Shown piece after piece: positions 10,258 through 17,065 of a DNA stretch of 32,969 bases (its first letter is position 1; each line of letters begins with the position of its first letter). The DNA comes from DATGZH01 sp035297265 (lineage in GTDB: Bacteria; Actinomycetota; Acidimicrobiia; Acidimicrobiales; RAAP-2), in contig DATGZH010000054.1 in the NCBI GenBank assembly GCA_035297265.1, forward strand, positions 1 to 32,969, written 5' to 3'. The notes beneath the pieces are model-generated. The model was not told the origin of the DNA. It was given only the letters and a program-made list of their open reading frames with translations, and ran no database searches. The translations under genes and the position numbers were made by a program.

Positions 10258-12837
10258 TCAGCGGCCGTCCTCGTCGGTCGGGACCTCGGCCCCGGCCACC
10301 AGCTCGTAGTCGGGGTTCAAGATGGCGAGGCGCCGGCCCCAGGAGCCGACCATGCCCTCAGCTACGAGGCGGGCCCCCGGCTCGATGCCCGGGATGCGGG
10401 GTCGGCCCTGGAAGACGAGGAGGAGGCCCCCCGTCCCGTCGGAGAGCACGCACTCCAGGTTGGAGGTGCCGGCCCGGGGCTGGACCCGCACGGAGCGGAC
10501 CCGCCCGGCCACCCGCACCCGCCGGCGCCACTGGACGCCGCCGATGGGCTCGGTCCCCGCCGAGCGCCGGGCCAGGGCCTTGTCGGCCTCGGACCCCTCC
10601 TCGGCCTTGCGCCGGGCGCCCCGCCCGCCCTTGGCCGGGGCCTCGGGCGGGGGCTCGAAGTCGCCGGGCCCGGGGAGCTCGGCCGCCCCGCCGTCGGCCA
10701 GCGGCCGGCGCTGCGCCAGGGCCGAGTCGGCGAAGCGGTACCAGCGGCGGCGGCGTCCCGAGAGGTTGTAGGGCACGATCGTGGCCGCCACGTGCGGGAC
10801 GACGCTCACCACCGCGGCGATGCGGTCGGCCGTGCGGTCGTGGAGGAGGCGCTGCCAACGGTTGACGTAGCCCCGGCGGGGCAGGAGGAGCGTGCACTCC
10901 GTGTCCCCGTCGACGACGGCGTCGGCCACGAGCTCGACGGCCGCCCGGCCGAGTCGCCGGTCGGGGCACTCGATCACGTCGAGGGGCAGGCGGGTGAGGC
11001 CGAGGCGGCTCCACTCCTCCTCGAGCTGGCGGGCTGCCCGGTTGTCGATGTCGAAGTGCACGGCCCGCAGGTCGTCGGGCGTGAGGGTCCTCGCGTACTG
11101 CACGGCCCGGGCCGTGGCCATGTCCAAGCGGTCGACGAGCACCACGACGACGTGGTGCCGGAGGATCGGCGCCTCGCAGGCCTGGACCGCCCCCGCCTCG
11201 AGCTCGTGCTCCTCCAACGCGTACTGGCTGTGCAGGCGGATGAGGGCGAACACGCCGAGCGGGAGGATGATGACGATCGTCCAGGCGCCCTCGGTGAACT
11301 TGGTCACGATGATGACGATGTCGACCACGAAGGAGAGCACCGCCGCGGTGCCGTTGATGGCGGCCCGCCGCCGCCAGTGGTCCTCCCGGTGGGTGCGGTG
11401 GTACTTCACCATCCCCGCCCCGGCCATCGTGAACCCGGTGAACACGCCGATGGCATAGAGCGGGATGAGCTTGTCCACCTGGGCGTTCGTGATCGCCAGC
11501 AGGGCCACCGAGACGACGGTGAGCACGATGATCCCGGTCGAGAACACGAGCCGGTGGCCGCGCTTGGTCAGCTGGCGCGGCAGGTAGGAGTCCTCGGCGG
11601 CGAAGCTGGCCAGGTAGGGGAAGCCGGTGAAGCTCGTGTTGGCCGCGAGCACCAAGATGAGCATCGTGGCCGCCTGCAGCACGTAGACCAGCGCCTTGCC
11701 GATCGGCGCGAGGCCGTAGACGTACTGGCCCACCTGGTAGAGGACGGTGGGGGTACCCGACACGTAGGGCACCGGGTGGGTCAGGACGGAGAGGGCGCTC
11801 ACCCCGAGGACGAGCGTCCCCAGGATGATGCTCATCCAGACCATCGTGATGCGGGCGTTCCTCGCCTCGGGGCGCCGGAAGACGCTCACGCCGTTCGAGA
11901 TGGCCTCGGTCCCGGTCAGCGCCGAGCCGCCCGAGGCGAAGGAGCGCAGCAGCACGAAGACCGTGGCCCCGTAGAGAAGGCCGCTCCCCGGCGTGCCCGC
12001 CGGGAAGGCCCCGGCCTGGTGAATCGAGTGGTAGTGGAGCTGGCCCGCCGCTGCCTTGGTCGCCCCGACGAGGAGGAGGATCCCCATGTTGAGGATGAAG
12101 AAGTAGGTGGGGAAGGCGAAGACCCGGCCGGCCTCGCGTACGCCGCGCAGGTTGGCGTAGGCGATGCCGATCACGAGGGCGATGGCGATGGCGGCCGTGC
12201 CCGGGCGGAGCACGGGGAAGGCGGAGGTGAGCGCGGCCACCCCGGCGGCCACCGAGACGGCGACGGTCAGCGTGTAGTCGATGAGGAGCGAGACCGCGGC
12301 CACCTGGGCCACGTTCGGGCCGAAGTTCTCCCGGGCCACCACGTAGGCCCCGCCGGCCTTCGTGTACACCTTCACCACCTCGAGGTAGGAGAGAGTGACG
12401 AAGACGAGCACCACGATCACCGCCACCGTGACCGGCATGAGGAGCGAGAAGGCGGCCACGCCGACGGCCTTCACGAGCGGGATCAGGGCCTGCTCGGTGG
12501 CGTAGGCCGAGGACGAGATGACGTCGGAGGAGAGGACGGCGAGGGCCGTGGGACGGCCCAGGCGCTCGCTCGTCAGCTGCTCGGTGACGAGCGGCGGCCC
12601 GAGGAGGCGGTTCTTCAGCCGGTAGCGGAGCGTCTCGGGGAACTTGGCCGCCCCGTCGAAGGCCATCGCCTCGGGGTGCCGGGCGGCGGTAATGGGGGGG
12701 TGGACGCCGCGGGCCGGCGGGTCGACGACCTGGTCGGGCCGGAGCTTCGGGAGCGGCGGCAGGCCAGCCTCCGTCTCCCCCCCGGTCGAACCGCTCGCCC
12801 GCTCCACGCCGCCCCAACGTAAACGATCACGGGACAC
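10258..12837 (-). CDS. KimA/YdaO-like potassium permease fused to an OB-fold domain
   Basis: 859 residues. Residues from about 75 match the KimA (YdaO) branch of the APC superfamily: LKNRLLGPPL, then LAVLSSDVISSSAYATEQ, GGAYVVARENFG, SALTGTEAISNGV and LIPLYAIGVFTGFTMAGAGM, with about 12 membrane segments to residue 480. KimA is a proton-coupled K+ importer; K+ rather than amino acid is inferred here from this match and from the adjacent TrkA genes. A soluble UspA-like region follows (about 540-690). After a charged linker (715-755) the last 100 residues form an OB-fold module (VRVAGRVRSVRVQPRAG to AILNPDYELV), which in mycobacteria is a separate small protein encoded near the orthologous permease. 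The start is uncertain: GTG 12837, GTG 12807 (8 bases after TACGTT) or ATG 12666 are all in frame, and the first 57 residues are Pro/Gly-rich and poorly supported. Confidence 0.88.
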   Translation of the reverse strand: MSRDRLRWGGVERASGSTGGETEAGLPPLPKLRPDQVVDPPARGVHPPITAARHPEAMAFDGAAKFPETLRYRLKNRLLGPPLVTEQLTSERLGRPTALAVLSSDVISSSAYATEQALIPLVKAVGVAAFSLLMPVTVAVIVVLVFVTLSYLEVVKVYTKAGGAYVVARENFGPNVAQVAAVSLLIDYTLTVAVSVAAGVAALTSAFPVLRPGTAAIAIALVIGIAYANLRGVREAGRVFAFPTYFFILNMGILLLVGATKAAAGQLHYHSIHQAGAFPAGTPGSGLLYGATVFVLLRSFASGGSALTGTEAISNGVSVFRRPEARNARITMVWMSIILGTLVLGVSALSVLTHPVPYVSGTPTVLYQVGQYVYGLAPIGKALVYVLQAATMLILVLAANTSFTGFPYLASFAAEDSYLPRQLTKRGHRLVFSTGIIVLTVVSVALLAITNAQVDKLIPLYAIGVFTGFTMAGAGMVKYHRTHREDHWRRRAAINGTAAVLSFVVDIVIIVTKFTEGAWTIVIILPLGVFALIRLHSQYALEEHELEAGAVQACEAPILRHHVVVVLVDRLDMATARAVQYARTLTPDDLRAVHFDIDNRAARQLEEEWSRLGLTRLPLDVIECPDRRLGRAAVELVADAVVDGDTECTLLLPRRGYVNRWQRLLHDRTADRIAAVVSVVPHVAATIVPYNLSGRRRRWYRFADSALAQRRPLADGGAAELPGPGDFEPPPEAPAKGGRGARRKAEEGSEADKALARRSAGTEPIGGVQWRRRVRVAGRVRSVRVQPRAGTSNLECVLSDGTGGLLLVFQGRPRIPGIEPGARLVAEGMVGSWGRRLAILNPDYELVAGAEVPTDEDGR

Positions 12838-12893
12838 CAGCCCCTCGCCAGCGGCGGCTTGCTCCGACCCGCGGGCCCGTGTAGCACTCTTTC

Positions 12894-13580
12894 GTGCACA
12901 CCATCGTGGTCGGCTGCGGGCGGGTCGGGTCGGGCCTGGCCATCAGCCTCACGGCGGAAGGCCACTCGGTGGCCATCATGGACAAGAACGCCCGGGCCTT
13001 CCGCCGGCTGCCGGCCGACTGGCCGGGCCAGCGCGTGGTGGGCTCGGGCTTCGACCGCGACCACCTCGAGAAGGCCGGGGCCGTCGGGGCCGACGCCCTG
13101 GCCGCCGTGACGAGCGGCGACAACACGAACATCCTCACGGTGCGCATCGCCCGGGAGACCTACGGGATCCCCCACGTGGTGGCCCGCATCTACGACCCCC
13201 GGCGGGCCGAGATCTACCAGCGCCTCGGCATCCCGACCGTGGCCACCGTGACCTGGACCATCGCCCAGGTCAGGCGGCGCCTCCTCCTCGAAGAGGACGA
13301 GGAGTGGGCCGACGCCAGCGGCCGCCTGCTCCTCGTCGACCGGGACCTGCCCGAGTCCTGGGCCGGCCACCCGCTGGCCGAACTCGAGGTGCCCGGCCAG
13401 GTCAACCTCGTCGCAGTGACGCGGGCCGGGGTGCCCCGCCTCGAGGCCCACCACCTCGTCGGGCAGGAAGGCGACGTGCTCCACGTGGCCGTGCTGAAAG
13501 ACGCCCGTCACGAGTTCGACGAGCGCCTCGCCGCCGCCCCCGACGGCACCCGGCCGGCGCCGGCGGCCGAGCGGGCTTGA
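12894..13580 (+). CDS. TrkA/RCK-domain potassium uptake regulatory protein (first of two)
   Basis: 228 residues. An N-terminal Rossmann RCK domain begins at once with IVVGCGRVGSGLAISL (GxGxxG nucleotide loop), the acidic strand end AIMDKN, and the later SGDNTNILTVRIAR stretch. A C-terminal RCK_C/TrkA_C domain spans about 140-215. Such proteins gate or regulate K+ transporters through NAD(H) or nucleotide binding. It is divergent from the KimA-like permease with only 56 bases between the upstream-most starts, and 10 bases from a second RCK gene, like Rv2690c and ceoB-ceoC of mycobacteria. GTG at 12894 begins immediately before the Rossmann strand. TAGCAC ends 6 bases ahead and may be a weak -10. 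Confidence 0.92.
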   Translation: MHTIVVGCGRVGSGLAISLTAEGHSVAIMDKNARAFRRLPADWPGQRVVGSGFDRDHLEKAGAVGADALAAVTSGDNTNILTVRIARETYGIPHVVARIYDPRRAEIYQRLGIPTVATVTWTIAQVRRRLLLEEDEEWADASGRLLLVDRDLPESWAGHPLAELEVPGQVNLVAVTRAGVPRLEAHHLVGQEGDVLHVAVLKDARHEFDERLAAAPDGTRPAPAAERA

Positions 13581-13590
13581 GGGGGCGGCC

Positions 13591-14253
13591 GTGAAGGTGG
13601 CGATCGCCGGGGCGGGGAGCGTGGGGACGGCCATCGCCCGGGACCTCTACGCCTCCGGCCACGACGTGCTCGTCATCGAGGCCGACCCCGACCTCGTCGA
13701 GGTGCGCAAGGCCGAGCTCGACGTGACCTGGGTGGCCGCCGACGCCTGCGAGGTGTCCTCGCTCGACGCGGCGGGACTCGGCACCGTCGACGTGGTGGTG
13801 GCGGCCACGGGCGACGACGAGGACAATCTCGTCATCTCGCTCCTCGCCAAGCAGGAGTTCGCCGTGCCCCGGGTGGTGGCCCGCGTCAACAATTCGAAGA
13901 ACCAGTGGCTGTTCAACGAGAGCTGGGGCGTCGACGTCTCGGTCTCGACGCCCCAGCTGCTCACCGCCCTCGTCGAAGAGGCCGTCTCGGTCGGTTCCCT
14001 CGTCCGCCTTCTCCAGTTCGAGGGGGGCTCGGCCCACCTGGTCGAGGTGACCCTGGCCGAGGACTCGCCGGCCGCTGGTTCGGCCATCGCTGACCTCGGC
14101 GTCCCCCGCGACGCCAGCGTGGTGGCCGTGGTGCGCGACGACCGACTCGTCGTGCCCAGGGGTGACACGGTGCTCCAGACGGGCGACGAGGTGCTCGTGC
14201 TCGTCACGATGGACGCCGAACAGGACGTCCGCGCCGTGCTCGTCGGCTCATGA
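13591..14253 (+). CDS. TrkA/RCK-domain potassium uptake regulatory protein (second of two)
   Basis: 220 residues. The RCK_N domain starts MKVAIAGAGSVGTAIARDL with a complete GxGxxG loop and the acidic VIEADP strand end. ATGDDEDNLVISLLAKQ is the helix that follows the fourth strand. The RCK_C domain (about 140-218) reads LVEVTLAEDSPAAGSAIADL to TGDEVLVLV. GAGGG precedes the GTG start at 13591. It is in an operon with the upstream paralogue (10-base gap) and probably forms hetero-oligomers with it, as proposed for CeoB/CeoC. The two paralogues share fold but little sequence, so they are not a recent duplication. Confidence 0.92.
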   Translation: MKVAIAGAGSVGTAIARDLYASGHDVLVIEADPDLVEVRKAELDVTWVAADACEVSSLDAAGLGTVDVVVAATGDDEDNLVISLLAKQEFAVPRVVARVNNSKNQWLFNESWGVDVSVSTPQLLTALVEEAVSVGSLVRLLQFEGGSAHLVEVTLAEDSPAAGSAIADLGVPRDASVVAVVRDDRLVVPRGDTVLQTGDEVLVLVTMDAEQDVRAVLVGS

Positions 14254-14281
14254 CACAGATGCGCCGGGCGTGACACAAATG
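14251..14281 (+). repeat. Two TGACACA(G/A)ATG direct repeats, 20-bp period
   Basis: TGACACAGATG at 14251-14261 and TGACACAAATG at 14271-14281 differ by one base and are exactly 20 bases (two helical turns) apart. The first contains the stop codon of the second TrkA gene. Relative to a start of transcription near 14325 the copies centre around -69 and -49, where activators often bind. A near-palindrome GGAACTAATTCC (14286-14297) follows. Confidence 0.45.
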
Positions 14282-14311
14282 GGCTGGAACTAATTCCGGC
14301 CGACCCCCACC

Positions 14312-14317
14312 TAGCAT
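14312..14317 (+). promoter_or_regulatory. Leaderless -10 element (TAGCAT) of the HAD gene
   Basis: TAGCAT ends 7 bases before the GTG at 14325. There is no Shine-Dalgarno sequence in between and no good -35 at 17 or 18 bases, so transcription probably begins at or next to the start codon and may need an activator. Confidence 0.5.
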
Positions 14318-14324
14318 TGTCGGC

Positions 14325-15131
14325 GTGAGGGCGGCGTTCTTCGATCTCGACAAGACGGTCATCGCCAAAGCCTCGATCGCCGCGTTCGGCCGGCCCTTCC
14401 GCCGCGGCGGTCTCGTCACCCGACGTGTCGTGGCCCGCGCCGTCACGTCACAGCTCGTCTATCTCCACTTCGGCGCGGACGAGGAGCGACTCGCCCGGGT
14501 GCGCGAGACGATGCTCGCCCTCACCAAGGGCTGGGAGCGCGACCGGGTGCTCGAGATCGTCCGAGAGGCGCTCCTCGAGACGGTCGAGCCCATCATCTAC
14601 GCCGAGGCCCTCGAGCTGATCGAGGCGCACCGCCTCGCCGGCGACCGGGTCTACCTCGTGTCGGCCTCCCCCGAAGAGGTGGTCCTCCCCCTGGCCGAGC
14701 TGCTCGGGGTGGACGGGGCCATCGCCTCGCGGGCCGAGCTCGACGAGGAGGGCCGCTACACCGGGGCCATGGCCTTCTCGGCCCACGGGGAGGGCAAGGC
14801 CGACGCCATGCGGGAGCTCGCCGAGCGCGTCGGCATCGACCTCGACGAGTCGACCGCCTACTCGGACTCGGCCACCGACCTCCCCATGCTCGAAGCGGTC
14901 GGCCACCCCGTCGTGGTCAACCCAGACCGGGCCCTCGCCAAGGTGGCGCGCGAGCGCGACTGGGAGCTGCGGGTGTTCACCAAGCCGGTGCGCCTCCGCG
15001 ACCGGCTGACCGTCCGCACACCGGTCGTGACGACCACGCTCGCCGTGGCCGCCGGGGCCTACATGGTGTGGCGCTACGGCCGGCGGGGCCGGCGGACCGG
15101 CGTGGCCACCCCCGTCGTCGCCAGGACCTGA
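14325..15131 (+). CDS. HAD-IB family phosphatase (SerB-like) with C-terminal membrane anchor
   Basis: 268 residues. Motif I is FFDLDKTVIAK (D7 nucleophile, D9). Motif II Ser is in YLVSASPEEVVLPLAELLG. Motif III Lys is in HGEGKADAM. Motif IV is YSDSATDLPML. A helical cap lies between motifs I and II (about 20-110). This is the HAD-IB subfamily, which contains phosphoserine phosphatase and several phospholipid-related phosphatases. The substrate is not evident. A hydrophobic segment near 237-254 (VVTTTLAVAAGAYMVWRYG) followed by arginines suggests membrane attachment, which argues against a plain cytosolic SerB. GTG at 14325 starts directly at the first core strand. Confidence 0.88.
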   Translation: MRAAFFDLDKTVIAKASIAAFGRPFRRGGLVTRRVVARAVTSQLVYLHFGADEERLARVRETMLALTKGWERDRVLEIVREALLETVEPIIYAEALELIEAHRLAGDRVYLVSASPEEVVLPLAELLGVDGAIASRAELDEEGRYTGAMAFSAHGEGKADAMRELAERVGIDLDESTAYSDSATDLPMLEAVGHPVVVNPDRALAKVARERDWELRVFTKPVRLRDRLTVRTPVVTTTLAVAAGAYMVWRYGRRGRRTGVATPVVART

Positions 15132-15133
15132 GC

Positions 15134-15146
15134 GCGCCGAAGGCGC
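15134..15146. terminator. Short GC hairpin after the HAD gene
   Basis: GCGCC (15134-15138) pairs with GGCGC (15142-15146) across a GAA triloop, directly after the HAD stop codon. Only five pairs and no T-run follow, so this is a weak terminator candidate. Confidence 0.25.
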
Positions 15147-15195
15147 TACGAGGACTGGCTCCGGGTGGGGTCGGTTCGGCTGGGAGCTGAGGCTG

Positions 15196-15273
15196 TCAGT
15201 CGGCGGCGCGGAGCCGCTTGGCGGCCAGGATGCCGAGCGTGATGAGCAGCGCGAGGAAGATGAGCTTCTTCAT
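15196..15273 (-). CDS. 25-residue single-pass membrane microprotein
   Basis: The frame encodes MKKLIFLALLITLGILAAKR followed by LRAAD and TGA. Two lysines precede a hydrophobic stretch of about 15 residues, and a basic cytoplasmic-type end follows, as in a single-pass membrane peptide. It resembles in layout the tiny KK-starting membrane proteins common in actinobacteria, but no family was recognised. The ATG at 15273 is 7 bases after a TAGCAT hexamer identical to the -10 before the HAD gene, so it may have its own leaderless promoter; it also lies 17 bases downstream of the sigma factor stop and may be co-transcribed. It fills what would otherwise be an empty gap. Confidence 0.5.
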   Translation of the reverse strand: MKKLIFLALLITLGILAAKRLRAAD

Positions 15274-15280
15274 GGGGCTG

Positions 15281-15286
15281 ATGCTA
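15281..15286 (-). promoter_or_regulatory. Leaderless -10 element (TAGCAT) of the microprotein gene
   Basis: The minus strand reads TAGCAT at 15286-15281, then seven bases (CAGCCCC), then ATG. The hexamer and spacing are the same as at 14312-14317 on the other strand. It is the main support for the microprotein being expressed. Confidence 0.45.
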
Positions 15287-15290
15287 ATGC

Positions 15291-16229
15291 TCAGACCGTG
15301 AGCAGGTCACGGGCGCCGGTGTCCGAGGAGGGGTGCCGCAGCTTGGACATGGCCCGGGCCTCGATCTGGCGGATGCGCTCCCTGGTCAGGTTGAAGTGCT
15401 CGCCCACCTCCTCGAGCGTCCGGGGTTCCCCCCGGTCCAGCCCGAAGCGCAGGCGCAGGATCTCCCGCTCCCGCTCGTCGAGCGGGGAGAGGAGCCGGCC
15501 GATCTCCTCGGGGAGGAGGGACACCGCGGCCACCTCGAACGGGGACTCGGCCGAACGGTCCTCGACCACGTCGCCCAGTTCGGCGTCGCCGTCCTCGCGG
15601 AGCGGCTCGGAGAGGGAGAGGGGCTCGGCCCGGAACCGCAGGGCCTCGACCAGCTTGTCCTCGGGCATCTCCACCTCGATGCCGAGCTCGGCCAGCGTGG
15701 CCGGGCGGCCGAGCTTCAGCTCCAGGCGGGCCTGGGCCTTCTGCACCCGGGCGAGGGTGTCGCCGGCGTGCACCGGGAGCCGGATGGTCCGGCCGGTGTT
15801 GGCGATGCCCCGGGTGATGGCCTGGCGGATCCACCAGGTGGCGTAGGTCGAGAACTTGAAGCCCTTGCGCCAGTCGAACTTCTCGACGGCGTGCATGAGG
15901 CCGAGGTTGCCCTCCTGGATGAGGTCCAGGAGGGGGAGGCCCGAGGCCTGGTACTTCTTGGCGATGGAAACGACCAGCCGCAGGTTGGACTGGACGAAGG
16001 TCTGCTGGGCGTACTCCCCCTCGAGGCGGGCCCGCCGGAGCTCGCGCTTCTTGGCCGCCGTGAGGCCCTTGGGCGCCCGCTCGAGCTCCTCCTCGGCCTC
16101 CCGACCGGCCTCGATGGCCTGGGCCAGGCGGACCTCGTCGTCCTTCGTGAGGAGCGGGTACTGCCCGATGTCGGTGAGGTAGAGCCGAACGAGGTCCTCG
16201 TCGTCGCGTTCGATGCGTTCCTTCGCCAA
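15291..16229 (-). CDS. RNA polymerase sigma-70 factor, SigA/SigB (group 1-2) type
   Basis: 312 residues from the preferred start. Region 1.2 begins almost at once (EDLVRLYLTDIGQYPLLTKDDEVRLAQAIEAG). Region 2 is complete: QSNLRLVVSIAKKYQ, LLDLIQEGNLGLMHAVEKFDW, then KFSTYATWWIRQAITR with the -10 recognition helix. Region 3 (RLPVHAGDTLARV) and region 4 follow, with the -35 recognition helix TLEEVGEHFNLTRERIRQIEARAMSKL. Region 1.1 is absent, so it is either a short primary sigma or, more likely, a group 2 factor like mycobacterial SigB. The TTG at 16229 is chosen because GGAGGG (16245-16240) lies 10 bases ahead; the longer frame from TTG 16292 adds 21 residues without conserved features. Confidence 0.92.
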   Translation of the reverse strand: MAKERIERDDEDLVRLYLTDIGQYPLLTKDDEVRLAQAIEAGREAEEELERAPKGLTAAKKRELRRARLEGEYAQQTFVQSNLRLVVSIAKKYQASGLPLLDLIQEGNLGLMHAVEKFDWRKGFKFSTYATWWIRQAITRGIANTGRTIRLPVHAGDTLARVQKAQARLELKLGRPATLAELGIEVEMPEDKLVEALRFRAEPLSLSEPLREDGDAELGDVVEDRSAESPFEVAAVSLLPEEIGRLLSPLDEREREILRLRFGLDRGEPRTLEEVGEHFNLTRERIRQIEARAMSKLRHPSSDTGARDLLTV

Positions 16230-16352
16230 GGTGTCCGAACCCTCCGTGAGATGAGGCCGGGCCCCGACGGGGTGCCGCCGGTCTCCGTCCAACTGCCTCC
16301 GCTGCGGCCCCCGGGCATCTTCAGCCGGACACGGACGCAGGTGGTTTCGGTC

Positions 16353-16358
16353 ATTCTA
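16353..16358 (-). promoter_or_regulatory. Candidate -10 element of the sigma factor gene
   Basis: TAGAAT on the minus strand (16358-16353) is a near-consensus -10. A TTGACG lies only 7 bases upstream, too close to be its -35. A transcript from here would have a leader of about 115 bases before the TTG at 16229. Confidence 0.35.
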
Positions 16359-16426
16359 ACGGGCGCGTCAAGCGATGCTCCCGGGCCGACCGTTCCGAAC
16401 GGTGTGCCGCGCCTCGGGCGGGCCGC

Positions 16427-17065
16427 TCAGGCGCCCGGGCCCTCCCCGTCGGGCCAGGGCACGAGGCCGGGCCCCGCCCCCGAGGCCACCACCAGGGACT
16501 CGAGGCGCTCGCAGGCCGCGGCGGCCGCCGCGGCGTCGTGGGGCCGCCGCAGCAGGCCCTGGAGCAGGCATTCCCCCTGCTGCCAGGCGGCCAGCTCGTC
16601 CGCCACGACCAGGCGCAGGGCCCGGATGGTCGGGCCGTCGGCCACCGGGGTGGCCCGGGCGAGGTGCCGGTCGTAGCTGGCGAGGAGCCGGGGGGTGGCC
16701 ACCCGGTAGAGGCCGGCCAGCCGCTGGACCACCCCGCGGCCGCCGGCCAGCTCGTCGACGTCCTCGTCGGGGACGGCGCCCTCGGCCAGCTCGGCGAAGA
16801 GCGGCTCGACGGCCGGCCCGAGGGGCCGGACGAACGAAGCGGGGTCCACCCCCGAGAGCACGGGGAGGCGCTCCTCCCACAACTCGGCGTGCCAGGCGTG
16901 CTGCTGGCTGACCTGGTCCAGATGGACCTGCACCTCGGGGACCGGCACCTCGACGGCCCAGGACCCGGTGAGCTCGAAGAGCCGCAGCTCGATCCAGCGG
17001 TAGGCGCCGGCCAGGAGGGCGGCCTGGCCGAGTGTGAGGCCCGGGCCGCCCGCCACCTCAGCCAC
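16427..17065 (-). CDS. Unrecognised helical protein downstream of nadE
   Basis: 212 residues, mostly helical by pattern, without signal peptide or membrane segment. Two acidic/histidine-rich helices stand out: YRWIELRLFELTGSWA near the N terminus and QVSQQHAWHAELWEERLP at about 53-70. Later come LLASYDRHLARA and LVVADELAAWQQGECLL. The spacing of Glu and His suggests a ferritin-like four-helix fold, but the metal ligands are not clear enough to claim it. The GTG start overlaps the nadE stop by 8 bases, so it is co-translated with NAD synthetase. A role connected to NAD or redox metabolism is only a guess from position. Confidence 0.7.
   Translation of the reverse strand: MAEVAGGPGLTLGQAALLAGAYRWIELRLFELTGSWAVEVPVPEVQVHLDQVSQQHAWHAELWEERLPVLSGVDPASFVRPLGPAVEPLFAELAEGAVPDEDVDELAGGRGVVQRLAGLYRVATPRLLASYDRHLARATPVADGPTIRALRLVVADELAAWQQGECLLQGLLRRPHDAAAAAAACERLESLVVASGAGPGLVPWPDGEGPGA

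Noticed and set aside
10150..12822. An 890-codon open frame on the plus strand opposite the permease
   Set aside because: It is the antisense shadow of the permease gene with the same compositional signature (His/Gly/Glu/Arg-rich) and no domain.
12838..12893. A c-di-AMP (ydaO-type) riboswitch before the KimA-like permease
   Set aside because: The divergent intergenic region is only about 56-86 bases, too short for the ydaO riboswitch, and none of its conserved segments was seen.
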